Positions 1 to 12,690 of a stretch of 64,000 nt of DNA are shown here, piece after piece. Within the stretch, counting starts at the first letter, position 1; each line of letters begins with the position of its first letter. Position numbers and translations under genes: made by a program. Under the pieces are notes generated by a model, which was not told the origin of the DNA, did no database searches, and saw only the letters and a program-made list of their open reading frames with translations. The DNA comes from Hepsetus odoe (taxonomy: Eukaryota; Chordata; Actinopteri; Characiformes; Hepsetidae), in the NCBI GenBank assembly GCA_017165825.1, contig CM029367.1, positions 2,733,724 through 2,797,723 of the forward strand, given 5' to 3'.

Positions 1-660
1 CTAGGCCACTGTTACCCCAGTAAAAGCTGAAGTTGGTAAAAATAAAGCTGCACCACTGCAACAGTACATCACCATTAGTTACACTGTAATTACACATATT
101 GTAACCATGTATCTACACAGTAATTACAAAAAGGACAAACATCTCTGGCAATTTCCTCCACTGACCTCATTTCGTTCCGTCTTCTTCCTCAAGCTGTGAT
201 CTTTTTTTTATCCCCTAAACAGGAACATTTGTTTATGCAGCCATAGCCGAGCCCGTTATTGGTGCTCGGAAATGTGTCACGCTTAATTTACGCAGGATGG
301 CTGGGGCTTATTGGTTGTAAATGCATTGCTTCACCAGGGCGGAGGAGATATTACAGTAGTAAAGGCTGACTTTGGGAGATTTGCCAGCAGGTGTAATTGG
401 GCCCATGCTTTGAAAAGGGCTGCCCTACTTTATTTTTCATGTTTTGATGCTCATGTTATTTTGGTGGAGAGCACTTGGCAGTTATTCCTAAAAAAATCTT
501 GTACCAAATGAAACCGGCCGGCGAAGCGAACGCTGTACCCGTAAAAATGTTCACGCGTTAATATGGAACGAGACAGCCGGTTCAGACGCGTTCAGTCGTA
601 AGCTAAACATACAGGGTATGAAATGTTTTTCAAATGGAAATCACCGTGAGATGAACTTCA
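1..660. other. single-copy intron sequence
   Basis: No repeat or exon seen. Bases 200-480 have balanced composition with TTAATTTACGCAGG and GTGTAATTGGGCCCATGC words and could be a conserved noncoding block. Confidence 0.4.
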
Positions 661-843
661 GGGGCAGGAGGTTTACCATTGTCCTGAGACACCCTTGAGC
701 AAGGTACCATCCCCAACACTGCTCCCCGGGCACTTTCAATAGCTACCCCCTGCTGCACGTGTGTGAGTGTATGGGTAAAATGCAGACTCGTGATTTCGTT
801 GTGGTTACAATGACGGTGATAGTCACTTTCGCTTTCACTTTCA
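661..843 (+). mobile_element. SINE family A, 5'-truncated
   Basis: Family A is a tRNA-derived SINE of about 260 bp: box A-like TGGCCTAGTGGTTAGG, box B-like GGTTCGATTCC, a body with CTTGAGCAAGGTACCGTCCC and CACTGCTCCCCGGGCGCTTT, and a tail ending TCACTTTCACTTT. This copy lacks the tRNA head and begins in the body at CCCTTGAGCAAGGTACCATC. Confidence 0.8.
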
Positions 844-2381
844 GAGTGCAGGAATTGAGATGCTGCAAGCCAATAGGCTGATGAAGATGAGGGGTGGGAC
901 TTCTCTCCTCATGGGGTTGTTGACTACATACCTTCTGCATCATTATTTAGGGACCTTCATATTCTGTTGGAGTTATATTTTTAAATAAGGTGACCGATGT
1001 CATGATGGCAGGCTTGCTTTTTAACTGGTCGTCTTCAAAACATCATGTAATTCTGCATCCCCTCCATGCATTTAAGGCCCAAAACATGACCTTTTTTAAC
1101 CTTTGAGGGAGTGTTAACACTGTCTGTTCATTAAGGAACCTGTATTGCATCATTTTTGACATTGCTTTAGACTAGAATTATACTAATCTTTAGAAAGAGG
1201 TTTTAAAATGTTATTAATGGTTCATAACTTGGTTATACAATTTAAATGCGTTCTTTTTACTATTAGATGCTGGAAAAAGTGGTCAATCTATATACGTGTC
1301 TGTAGATGGATACAATTTTACAGTATTTTCTACACACGATGGGTGGCTTTAAGTATTTCATGTCCAAACCAACACAATCTTTACTTCTCTTGTCTCGGAA
1401 GCGTCCATCCTGAGCTGTCCCTCTAGCTTGTCTCTAATCCTGTCCATCCTCGTCACTCCCGATGCAAATCTCAGCATCTGAAACTCTGACCCCTCCAGTC
1501 TTTTTGTCGACCCCAACCCATGTAACGTTGCTGGTTTCACTATGGTAAACTTTCCTCTTACCCTTGCTGATTCCTATCTAAGTAAATAGCTTTCCATATT
1601 TATAATTTGCTAAACGAACATCGCTTTAGAAGCTCCTCGAATCCTGAAGTCTGGTATCAGCCAATGGGGAAAAAAATGTAAAAAATCACTCTAGATCTTA
1701 CAATGGATAAAGAATTTCGATCCAAACTCACTAGAAATCCACCCGTCACCTCCTAAAGTGACATAAATAAATGATAGAAAGATCAAATAGCCTACCATGG
1801 TAGTTCCATTCCATAGGTCAGGTTCTTTAGTGAATTATTAGGAACAACACAGGCAAGTAAATCGATATTAATACTCCCTTTACACCAAACACGAAGCATC
1901 TCTAATACACACATCCCTTCCACACCCTCCCAAAACTCATCCCTTATTTATGTTCCTGCGAAAAATAGCAGTGTGTCTGTTAAGGGTGGACTTTCCATCC
2001 TTGTCTGGGGAAAAAAATGAATAAAATGAATGTAAAAACTGCTCAAAAATGAAATGTATCGAAATAAAGGCAGTAATAGTGTTGATGTTTCATTCGAATG
2101 TGACCGTCTGAGATATTTGGACCACGCATGACGTCTTAAAAACGGGGGATTTCTTTTCTGTTTCAATACAAATCAATGCCTCAGTTTAAGTCTCTGCAAC
2201 ACCGTCATCACGAAAAAGGCTGTGATGGAGCATCTGACCAATCACATCTGCAGGTGATTCGAGGAATTTCAGTCATTAAGGACGCTGATTCTTTCTGAGT
2301 CTTTAAAGGCCTGTATTTTATGCTTTCCTTCTATTTCACTTCCTCTTCTTTGGCATTTGAGGGTTTTTGTGCTAAATATGA
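844..2381. other. intron sequence apart from the LINE piece at 1360-1545
   Basis: AT-rich single-copy DNA. Nothing gene-like is visible on either strand. Confidence 0.4.
1360..1545 (-). mobile_element. non-LTR retrotransposon fragment, GRPKRRFMD family
   Basis: The minus strand reads MKPATLHGLGSTKRLEGSEF, QMLRFASGVTRMDRIRDKLE and GQLRMDASETRE, matching the PAMLYGLETM...ELKMLRFSLGVTRMDRIRNE segment seen at 56.0-56.5 kb. Short and degraded. Confidence 0.65.
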
Positions 2382-2592
2382 AAAGTGAAAGTGACCATTC
2401 TTGTCATCGTGAAACACGGCACAGTGAACCGCAACGAAATTCCACCTCTGCCTTTTACCCGCTCGCAAACACAGGGGGCAGCTATTGAAAGCGCCCGGGG
2501 AGCAGTGATGGGGAAGGTACCGTGCTCAAGGGTACCTCAGGGCAACCTACTGGTCTGCGATTCAAACCCACGACCTTCCGATCCGCTGCCCC
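2382..2592 (-). mobile_element. SINE family A
   Basis: Tail (AAAGTGAAAGTGACC) at the left, box B complement GATTCAAACCCACGACC near 2558. Only the A-box end is missing. Confidence 0.85.
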
Positions 2593-3608
2593 ATGATGGA
2601 TCATTATTTATCAAAATTCATTGCAGTATGACAATTCTCCAGCATATGTGCTGTTTTGTTATTGGTGTCTCCAAGACTGACGTGTAAATGATCTCCTTTC
2701 TGATTGGCTGCTAGGAATTGCACACTTAGACACTTTTTGATTTCTAGAAAAGTGAAGAGTGCCTTTAAATCTACTGAAAGACATCACAATTAGAGCAAAT
2801 CAAGTGCAATTTTAATATTTACTGCAGCCCTAGTATTTCTCCCAAAAATTATATCTGAACGATGAACTTAAACCCAAGAAGGCTCCAGATCTTTCTAGAT
2901 TTATTTCAAAGCGTTACATAGGAGCCATGAAGCCATGAATACTGGCCTTCTGTGAAATGTTACCAAGCAAAGAAAGTGTGGAAATATGTTTCCATTGTAG
3001 TGGTGTGACTCCCATAGGCATTTCGGTGGGACTAAAATAAAGATGTAATATGTCCAGTACATATATCACATTAATTCAATTTCCTTATGTACAAGGTAGA
3101 ATAAATTCCATCCTCATCTCCTTGTGTTTCTCCCAGTGGAGCCGAGTAGATCTTTGAAACAACCTTCTAATGATTCAGCCTGACCTTCTCCAGGTCTAAT
3201 TGAATAATAAATGGCCTGATTCTGTCCCTGGAACCACAGGGGGCGGTGGTCTGGCTGTGGGCTCTGCACAGTCCCCTTTCCAAACCTATTCTCATTCAAA
3301 GACAGCTTTTGGATGGCTTTTAAAAGCAGCACCTTCAGCACCCTGGACAGCTCCCGAAGAAAACAGATGGAAAAAAGCAACAGCAAAGTGGAAAGCTCTC
3401 GTTCTGCCTAAAAAAAAACTGAGAATGGAAGTGAGGGCACGAGGCTGCAGTCACGGAAGAGCCGACTATATCCATATATGCGCACGAATCAGGTAGAGCG
3501 CCAACCCTCATAGTATGTCAGTGATGAAAAAAATATCCTTAATTTTACTTTTTTTTAAAATTTTACATTCATTTAATAAGACCCGGAAATGAGGATAAAA
3601 CACCAAAA
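2593..3608. other. single-copy intron sequence
   Basis: No recognised feature. Overlapping 90-98 codon frames at 3114-3496 on opposite strands show no known domain. Confidence 0.4.
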
Positions 3609-3869
3609 GCAGCGGTGGCCTAGTGGTTAGGGAGTTGCCCCTGCATCGGAAGATTGTGGGTTCGATTCCCTCACCAGTAGGTTGCCCTGAGGTACCTTTG
3701 AGCAAGGTACCGTCCCCGTCACTGCTCCCCGGGCGCTTTCAATCGCTGCCCACTGCTGCACGGTGTTTGTGTGCATGGGTTAAATGCAGAGGTCCAATTT
3801 TGTTGTGGTTCCCTGTGTGCTGTGCTGTGACCTCGCAATGACAAGGGTTGCCACTTTCACTTTCACTTT
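3609..3869 (+). mobile_element. SINE family A, full length
   Basis: Complete from GCAGCGGTGGCCTAGTGGTT to CACTTTCACTTTCACTTT, with both RNA polymerase III promoter-like boxes. A good reference copy for the window. Confidence 0.9.
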
Positions 3870-3968
3870 AAAAGTTGGCCTTTGTTTGTATTGACACCCA
3901 TTTTAAATAGGAGATACAGGGTTATATGTTGTTTATCATCAGATTTCCACTACTGTAATCCCTTAATT

Positions 3969-4151
3969 TGGGGCAGCTGTGGATCAGAAGGTCATGGCTT
4001 CAAATCCCAGATCAGTAGTTTGACCGAAGTAACCTTGGGCAATGTACCGTCCCCATCACTGCTCCTCGGGCACCAAATATGGCTACCCCCTCCTGCATGG
4101 AATGATGGGTTAAATACAGAGGACGCATTTCATTGTGGTTTGCTGTGTTTT
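3969..4151 (+). mobile_element. SINE family A, diverged and truncated at both ends
   Basis: Box B-like GGCTTCAAATCCCAGATCAG, body TGTACCGTCCCCATCACTGC. It follows the full copy at 3609 by about 100 bp in the same orientation and is much more diverged, so they are separate insertions. Confidence 0.75.
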
Positions 4152-7100
4152 TTTCATTTTTTTGTCAGCATCACTTGTTCATGTATGGCTAGGAAGCCCC
4201 CAGGACCACAGCTACTATTTGGGAGGAACATCATCAGTGTGTGTGCTTCATGATGTGGATCATGCATCATATGTCCAGGACAGAAGAAGGGAGAAAGAGT
4301 GAGAGTTATTTATAGAAGGTACCCAACAAGATGGCCTGCTCTTAAAAGCCACTGGGTGTGAGTGTGCTGAGCATCGAGCATCAAGCATCATGAAACTGAA
4401 GAGGAACAGAAGGGAAGTGACTGAGTTCTCTGTAAGCAGCTCAGGATCCTTCATCAGTTGCTAACCGGATTTACTTTCCAACAGAACCCTGGAGGACGGG
4501 TGGGCTTTGGTCCCTGAGCCAGATTCTTTCCCCACATCCCCAAAGTGCTGAGTTTGAAGCCTAGGGTCTTTAGGCTGGACACACATACTCGGTGCAATGA
4601 AACCACAAAGCACGCCATCCTTGGAGGACAAAGCATCCAAGTTTGTTGAGAACCTTGGCAGCAGGCACGGCTGAAAAAAGTGTGTGAAATGGCATCAAGT
4701 TTCAGGGTCCACATGAGTTCATAGTTTTGAACATGTCCTACGCTTATGCTCCAGTATGTGGAGGAGACTGAAGCTGGATCACATGACCTCAGACTTCGTA
4801 AACAATTCCACCACACTCCCCTGTTACATGTTTTTAAGATGGACATGCACCAATCCTGACTGGACGATCTATTTTAAATTAGACCATGCAAATCCTTCCA
4901 ATCCTGGGGCCTAGTCCCAAACCACTTGGCATCTGCACCCTCTTGTCTTGGGACAGACATATTTAAGGAACAAAACTGGACCACAAAGTGAATTTCAGGG
5001 AATGTTTATATTGTTCTTATCTCAATGAACCAAAAACACACCATGTTTTTTTCCAGGAAAATATACCTTTGCTCCTGGAAAATCTTTCCTCTAAAAACTG
5101 CACAGACAGAATGAACTTTATCGAGAGGTCAAGAGCAACACTGGCACTCCAGTCCCTCATTTTCACCATTTACTGACACTACACACACGATCGATACACT
5201 CCACTCCTACTCTAATGCCACTGCCATCTATTTCATTGTAAAGCATGAGCCCAGGGTGTGGGAATTAGCCGTATCTCCCATCCACTGCCCTGTACATGCA
5301 GTCGACACGTCTTTCAGCCACCTGGTTGCCAAGGCAACCACTTCCATATCCCGTGGTGGGTGCTGTATTGGTAATACGTTCTGGGTCTTGTTACCACCTG
5401 CTTTCCTGCGGCAGCAGAGTCGATTCTATCGCATGCAGTCAGCAGGTTCACGCACAGCTTGAACAACCATCTCATTAACAGCCGTTTGGATCTCTGGTGT
5501 TAAAGGGGCAATCGTCTCCCTGCATGAAACCAGCAGCGAATACAAAAGTGGCTTCTGAGTGCGCTTCTGGACCAAGGACACTAAACCACTGCATTGCTAC
5601 CTAATCATGCATGCATAATGTGTTGCATATTATCATTTGTTAAGTCCCTCTTCCCATTCATCAGTGACCAGGACCACCGGTGAGGAGGTCGTAGTCCGGG
5701 TGGCCAATAATGGTCTTTTAATGTGAATTACTTCCAGCACTCATTGCTCCCTAGCAGCTCAACACAGTGTCACATTTGCTTAGTTACTAAATATATATTA
5801 AATTATATATTAACCATAGAACGAGGCTAAAGGAAAGTGTATTAGGACACTTTTAACCTTCCCAGGTCCACCATGCTGAATGCAACTGACTTGATATCTT
5901 GGGATTGAGACACGTTTCTGTTACATTTATGAAGACTCTTGTGGCTCCAGTTCAATTGTATTCCTCTTCAGAAGCTTTACAGTCCAGCCTTGAAGTGGTG
6001 TTTATGGAGGGTTTGTAGAATGAACCCATGATAAACAACACAGGTTGGTCTCCTGATCCAGTTTGGGCAACAATGACCTCATGATACTTTGGGTTCCTGA
6101 GTCTGTTGACCAAGCATCTCAAACACTTTAGAATATCATAGCATGAGCCCTACTTGATCTATTAGATCTTACTATTAATCTACAACAGAAAAAAGGTTTC
6201 CTACCTTGCAATGAAGTTTAAGACCCAAATCCCATCTCAGAATGACTCTCAACGCCTAAAATGAACAGCCATCAGGCTTCAGTGTCTGAGCAGAACTCTG
6301 GTTCTATTAACTACCAAATTAAACAACTGTCTAAAACAGAGCATTTCATCTCAAACCATGCTTTTTACAAATCCGTGGACTTCCACCAATCAGCATCATA
6401 AATGGCCAATGTGGGGTGCAAGCGGAATGAGATATATTTGTTAAGTTCTTCGATGCTGAGACACGAGCAGCTTCTTTAATCTCCAAAGTTTCACCCCCCA
6501 AAAGAAGTACGGGAAAGAGACCTTTTCCATAAATATCACCGGGTATCCAGTCAAAAACGCAATTACAAGCTCAAAGCTGGCTTTTAGAGTTTCCGTTCAT
6601 GTTCGGCTCAGGTTCAAACGATGAATCATCAAATCACGCCCAAACAGGACCATCCAGACATGAAACACTGCAATGTGCCAATTGCTATGGAGTGTACAGG
6701 ACATTGCTGGTAATGCTTTGAGGAAGATTGCACTACAACTGACCTGACGTGAGGCTGTGCTTTGGATCGTTGTCAGGGAAAATCCTCTTTGCAGCACTAG
6801 ATAGAGTGTGTATCCGGAGGGAACGGGGCATAAGCGTCTATTTACATGCAAATAGGAGCTGCAGGAGGGACTCCCCCAGCTTATCTTCACTGTCCTGTGC
6901 CTATCAGTGGCAACTGACAGCACTGCTGGGTCAAGAGCAGAGAGGCTCTCAAACGTCCACCAGTACATACATACATATCGCACATATAGCATAGACCAAA
7001 GTTGGAAGTAGAGGTTCAGCAATTTTTAGAGTCACTTAAAGAGTTGGTGTGATTTTGCAATTTAATTCAATTTAATTGTGGTTAATCACATGGTTTGGCA

Positions 7101-7721
7101 AGAAATTAGCCAAATATTTATTTAGAATACATTCTGCACTTCAGACTTTTTCCAGCATAGAGGATATTTCCTTCTAATTCATTTTTTACTCATATGTGAA
7201 ATTCATTTCTTTCTTTCGATGAAGCGATAGTCAACGAACAATATCCTCATTTTTTTAATCACTGACACCTCACTGTTAAACTTTTAAATAATATCAGGCA
7301 TTGAAAGACTATTATATATGTTTATTTGATTGTATGTCTGATCTTGTAATATGTAAGATGGCTATACTGTGGTATAGCAACAATAAAGGTTTTTAATTTC
7401 TATTTTTGCAATCATCATTCTAGCAGTGTCTTCTTAAAGTTGAAGCAGAATTTCTTTGTGATGATCAAGGAAACCAGGCCATTTCATTTTCCTTCCAACA
7501 TGGAATGTGTCTGAGTTTCCTTATGTAATGTGGCTGATGAAGAAATAGCATAAGAAATGTTTTCTTCGGGGCCTACTCTGTTGCAAGGCCCTGTAGGAAG
7601 AAGGAAGGATGAATCTAGAGCGAGACAACGCCCCAGGCTAAAAACCTAATCATGGATGAGGATCACTGTAACTAAATTAGCATCCTAGCATCTCAGGAAC
7701 ATCGAGTGTCAAAGCAAGGTT
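4152..7721. other. long intron stretch with one GTACC-type repeat
   Basis: Apart from the repeat at 4945 nothing was recognised. Minus-strand frames of 130 (4454-4846) and 141 (6597-7022) codons have no domain I know. CTCCCTAGCAGCTCAACA at 5748 recurs at 51003, which suggests one further undefined interspersed repeat. Confidence 0.4.
4945..5060. repeat. GTACC-rich interspersed repeat, copy 1 (diverged)
   Basis: TTGGGACAGACATATTTAAG, GAACAAAACTGGACCACAAA and CTCAATGAACCAAAAACACA follow the same order as the copies at 18.7 and 21.8 kb. Confidence 0.5.
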
Positions 7722-8012
7722 TGGAGAAACATCTTTATATCCTGGCTTGACCACTGCAATGCTTTTCTCCATAACAGATCAGAAAACTGCTGCTAGAACA
7801 TGGAGCAAAAAATGAAAGCACATCAATCCACGTTGGTTTTCCATTGGATCAGCCAGAGCAGGTCAGGTAGTGGCACACACAGCTGTATCTAAACAGGGTG
7901 AAATGGCATTTAACCAATAGGCTGCCCCCTGCTGGAATAAGCTCCCCATGGAGATGAATGATTCCTACCTCTATGAGTTTACAATGACGTTTGAGACCAA
8001 AAAACTGGTTCC
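7722..8012 (+). pseudogene. L2/CR1/Rex1-like non-LTR retrotransposon, reverse transcriptase C-terminal remnant
   Basis: The translation runs WLDHCNAF (7734 onward), then a segment corresponding to the NAAARVLT motif (7785-7800), HITP-like followed by FHW (about 7815-7850), and WNKLPMEM (7933-7960). Fish L2/CR1-type elements have WLDYCNALL, QNAAARLLT, HITPVLRSLHWLP and AWNKLP in this order. Stops and small deletions separate the pieces. It abuts the repeat element at 8030. Confidence 0.6.
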
Positions 8013-8029
8013 ATCAACCGCCACAGTTG

Positions 8030-8310
8030 TCTAGGTTCGGACGTAGATCACTGTGTGGATTAACCATCACAGAACTATCAAACTGCTCAGGTACAGAAAC
8101 TGGACTGAAAATGAGAGACAACAACACTGTCCTTCAGGAAGATCTGGAGAACTGCTCAGGTACAGAGACTGGACTGAACATGAGAGACAACAACACTGTC
8201 TTTCAGGAAGATCTGGAGAACTGCTCCTCAAAGATGTATTAAAAATACAAGGACGTCTGGATCTTCAGAACCAAAACTGGAAAAAATGAGTAACTCAAGA
8301 CTTAGTAACT
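8030..8310 (+). mobile_element. 69-bp-repeat inverted-repeat element, copy 1 (partial)
   Basis: A conserved leader (GACGTAGATCACTGTGTGGA, CACAGAACTATCAAACTGCT) leads into tandem 69-bp units beginning at 8081 and 8150, with a partial unit at 8219. Each unit reads AACTGCTCAGGTACAG...GAAGATCTGGAG. It ends near AATACAAGGACGTCTGGATC. No transposase is visible, so it is probably a non-autonomous DNA element. Confidence 0.7.
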
Positions 8311-11177
8311 GCATAATACACAATATTTTATACTATTGTATTATGTGAAGTAATTTGCCAACTTTCAACACACAACACTAACATTTAGTGTAACACTAAA
8401 ATTATTGGAGAAGTATTCACAGTCCCGTTGAGCAGATCAGATTTGTGTTCTTTATGTGCCCGATTTACACAATGAAGCCGTCTGGAGCATCGGAATGGGA
8501 GGGGGAGAGAAAGGTGGATCTGATCAGAGCTGCGATAAAACTGCAGGAGAACCAGCAGGAGGTAATCTAGCGAAAAATCACACAGTATGGCTGCACGCAT
8601 GAACTGAAGATACTGATGAAACAATGTGTAGAAACAATGCAATTTCCATCTTTTTCAAAGTTTCCAGCGTCCCAAAACTAGCGCAGTTTGCATCCTGGGA
8701 CGTAAAGCATTAACCTCAGGCTGTTCCGAAAACAGCTCTATCATTGCAGGGACCTTGTTACCGGCAAATCTAAAAAAGAGAAAAAAGCAGACAAACTGGA
8801 AATTACATCCATTTACAGCTTAAAATTTTCCAGTCCAACTCCTGTGGTGGATCCCCATGGTTGTTTCCATGGCAACAGCGCTACAAAGGGCAAATATTGC
8901 CAGGATAATAGGACAGGATGGAGGCAAACCTCCACACTTTTTTAATACCTAGCTTGAAAATTTTGCGGATTTCACCGGGTTTGATTAGCGCACGTCAGCG
9001 CAATTCGTCGAATCTTCTTCTGGCCTTCCACCTCTCAGCCCGCCGGGACGGCGCTTGCCGGAGCGTGTTTGGAGTCTATGTGAAGGGATGCAGCGAGGCA
9101 GCTTTGCTGCAGGGGGAGCTGTTAATTAGCAGGATTAATTGATGTTTTGATTTACGTGTAAATAGGGGGACGCTGTCGGAGTTCGGCGCTCAGGGAGAGG
9201 ATGGCATGAAAGTGGATTAGTGGTGTTGGAGCGGCCGGGGTGGCATTAAAGTGGAGGACCCGAACAGAACATGATGAAGGGAGGCTTAGGCGGGAAGCTG
9301 GAAGGGAGCCGGCAAACTTCAGCCACCTCTGCTGCTTGCTGATGCGTCGATATTTCCTAATAAGAACCAGGGGTTTAATAGAAAAATAAATTGAAATTTG
9401 AAAGAAATTGGAAGCAAAGTATTAATAGAATAATATCAAGACTGTCTCATATTAAAGTATTACAATAATATGATATTATAAAATGATATGCTTTCTCAAT
9501 GACCTGACCATCCAATCTGTATGCAAAGGTGTTTTAACCTTGAGAGGACCAATGCTCCTGATAGGGGTCGTCGAAGTGGGTCAACCATCTCCCAACACAT
9601 AAACCTCCATGATAGTAAGAAACAATGTCTTATATGGATGTCTAAAGGGTTTCAGGACTCTCTTTATAATGATTTTTCTTAATGATTTTTAAATCATTTT
9701 ATATATTAAACATATTAATGCACCCAAAAAATCTGTTTTTTCTAAGGTTTGAGTAAATGTACATTTTTCTTTACATTTTTTGATGTTTGAGACCAACATG
9801 AACTATAAAGTATTGGCATATTGCCTATTAAGAGGATGCTGACAATCCCAAAAGACTCCACATGTACACCAGTAAAGGTAGCTTGACCCTGAAGATGGCT
9901 TCTAACCTCTTAAAAGTGCATTTGGAGGGTTTTCTCGTTTCTCTTGACCAACACTTCCCTGAAAGTTCAGCCAATCTATTTCCTGCCGTTGCTTTAGCAG
10001 ATGTTCCTCCTAATGGATCGTTCCATATAGAAGAAGCAAGATGTTCCTGGGCTGTGATGGCTGCAGAAACATTCGCTTTTTAACGACCTCGAGTACTTTC
10101 CAACTGCAAGACACAGGCGCTACAGCAGCAGCGAAAGAGACGATAAAGGGTAATGGTGGACATAATTAGCAGAAGATTCAATGTTTTCTCCAATGACTGT
10201 TAGAAAGCCTGATTCTCAACCATCCAACATTTACTTTGAAGGTAGATTGAACATACAGAGGCTTTTAAGAGGCCATAGAATGATAAATTGTCCAAAAACA
10301 TGCAGCGTAGACCTTCTTTGTTAAGGTAGATATCACATTTATGGAATTTAACAGATGTAGGGTTCCTGACCATTGGATTTAAAAGTAGGTGGCAGAAGTG
10401 GAAGTGGTAAAATAGGGTCGGAGGAGATAAAATGGACAATAAAGGTTGTTCCAACGTAGGCTGGTCTGACAGAGTGGCTTGTGCCTCGGCAGTTCTGAGT
10501 CTTTTCTCTTTGTTTCGAACTGTGTTTGTTTGTTTCAATGGCAGCCAAACACAGACTTGGCAGAGTTGCTTGAGAGTCATTGTTCTTTCAAAGAAAGAAA
10601 ACACGAAAAGCTGACCACTTTTAAAAGGGCCTCCAGAGTAAATTTGTCCAAGACGAGTACAAAAACTTCAACCCTTGAAAACAGAAAAGCGCCTCAAGTT
10701 CAGACTTCTGCATCAGCCAAATGCACCATTCACCACCCAATCAATATGGTCCTTAGATGGAGACCTCAATACTGGATCTCACACCAAGGGCTTAGAAAGA
10801 GGCTCATTATCATTAGGGTTTGCCTTTACACTGGAGAACATCTCCCGAACTTGCAGAAATAAAGAACTTTTCGTGTTTCTTTGGTTCCACAAGTGATTAG
10901 AGGATGTGTGGCAAGAGAGAACATCTGCAAAGGAGGAGGCTTTCTCACTTGAGAAGGTTTTTATCCATGCAGATCAGTCTGTTTTGCACAGTGCCACTTT
11001 CTGTTCCTCAGCATGAGGAAACTTGAGCGACACGACGAGAACATGACACCAAGCTTTAGTCACACCAATCAAGCTGTTCCTGGACATGGACAGCTTTCTC
11101 TAGAGACGTCGCCAAATCACTCACTTGATGCCAAAATTTAAAAACTTGTAAAAAGTTTCTGTAAAATTTTCATTGAA
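8311..11177. other. intron sequence, partly GC-richer
   Basis: 8900-9330 has higher GC and the words GCTGTTAATTAGCAGGATTA and ATTGATGTTTTGATTTACG, resembling a homeodomain-site-rich noncoding block. The remainder is AT-rich with no recognised repeat. Confidence 0.4.
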
Positions 11178-11411
11178 GGGGGCAGTGGTGGCCTACTGGT
11201 TTGGGACCAGGCCTCATGATCAGGAGGTTGTTGTCTCACGTCCAGGACCAGTAGGTTGCCCTGAGGTACCCTTCAGCAAGATACCGTCCCCACCACTGCT
11301 TCCCGGCTGCTGGATATGGCTGTCCTATTGTTACAGAGTGTGTGTGGGTTAAAAACAGAAGATGCATTCCATCGTGTCCGTTTTTCACAATAACAGTCAC
11401 TTTCACTTTCC
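11178..11411 (+). mobile_element. SINE family A, diverged
   Basis: GGCAGTGGTGGCCTACTGGT at the head, GGTTGCCCTGAGGTACCCTT in the body, CAGTCACTTTCACTTTC at the tail. Box B is mutated (TTGTCTCACGTCC), so it is unlikely to be transcribed. Confidence 0.8.
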
Positions 11412-11741
11412 TATGATGGTTAAAAAGTAAGCGGTCATTTATAAACAACATGATGGTCCAGAACAACATTTTCTCAACGTTTTTATGTGTTATTTTGGAT
11501 CACATTTCTTAAAGGATTTTGTTCTACAGGATGAATTTTTCCCCTCTATCTCTTGCAGTGCTTCAGTACCAATTGCCATTATCAGATCGGTGCCATCTCT
11601 AGCTTTCACACATGATGTATGAGGTCTGGAGACTGGTTCCCCAAACCGTACCAGAGCAAAAAAAGACTCCGTCACCCATTTATTTTGAGTCTTTCAGGCC
11701 AGATCGACCAGTTCTAAAACACAGATGATTTAAATATATTA

Positions 11742-12312
11742 CTCAGAGCCAGTGCCGGTCCCAAGCCTGGATAAATGGGCAGGGTTACATCAGGAAGGGC
11801 ATCCGGTGCAAAACTTTTGCCAAATCAATATGTGGAGGGTTTACAGGACAGTGGTGAAACCGGCTATGTTGCATGGGTTGGCGACAGTAGCGCTGATGAA
11901 AAGATGGCGGAGGTGGTGGTGTCAGAGTTAAAGATGCTGAGATTTTTGTTGGGTGTGATGAGGATGGGCAGGATTAGAAATGAGTAGATTAGAGAGACTC
12001 TAATATATTCAGGTTGATCACAGATCTCAGGTTGGACGTTTTGGAGACAAAGTTAGAGAAGGAAGGTGGCGTTGGTTTGGACACGAGGAAGAGACGAGGA
12101 TTATATCGGAAGGAGGATGTTGAGGATGGAGCTGCCAGGAAAGAGGAGAAGAGGAAGGACAAAGAGGAGGTTTATGGACGTGGTGAGAGAGGACATGCAG
12201 GTGGCTGGTTTGAAGGAGGAAGATGCAGAGGACAGGAAGAAATGGAGACAGATGAGCCGCTGAGGCGACCCCTAAACGGGAGCAGCCGAAAGAAAAAGAA
12301 AGAAGACTCGAG
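11742..12312 (+). mobile_element. non-LTR retrotransposon 3' end (GRPKRRFMD-type RT C-terminus)
   Basis: Starts near GTGCCGGTCCCAAGCCTGGA and continues through a degraded frame: GLQDSGETGYVAWVG, VVVSELKMLRFLLGVMR, then a frameshift to DEDYIGRRMLRMELPGKRRR and RFMDVVREDMQVAGLKEEDA. It ends in GGGAGCAGCCGAAAGAAAAA. It is the best preserved of the plus-strand copies but has frameshifts near 11990-12065. The LINE clade cannot be fixed from this piece alone. Confidence 0.75.
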
Positions 12313-12690
12313 AGCAGAGGAAGGTTGGAAGAATAAACAATAAATGACTGGTTTCAACACTTCGACTAAATCAGTAGTCTAAAGAGGACCTGGTCTGGGT
12401 CGGTTGATAATTTGAGTTTATTAAAAAGGATTTTTCTCAGGTTTCCGATCCTTCGCTTGATCGCATATAAACGGAGCTCCACCGTTACAGAACCTGTGGT
12501 TTTCTGGAGCAGGTGCGAAACAGTCTCCTCCAGAAGCTGTGATGATCTTCATGAGGCCCAAAGGAGACCAGCACAGGACACTCAAACCACTGATGAAAAC
12601 ATCAAACCGTGGAGTGAAGACTGAGACTGAGAGAAGTAAAGAAAGTGTGTGACAAAACACACTCCTCTACTCATTTCTTTGTCTGCCTGC

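Noticed and set aside
3609..3700. Possible tRNA gene at SINE heads with A and B boxes
   Set aside because: The heads are part of about 260-bp dispersed repeats and do not fold as full tRNAs with intact anticodon arms as far as I can see. They are SINE promoters.
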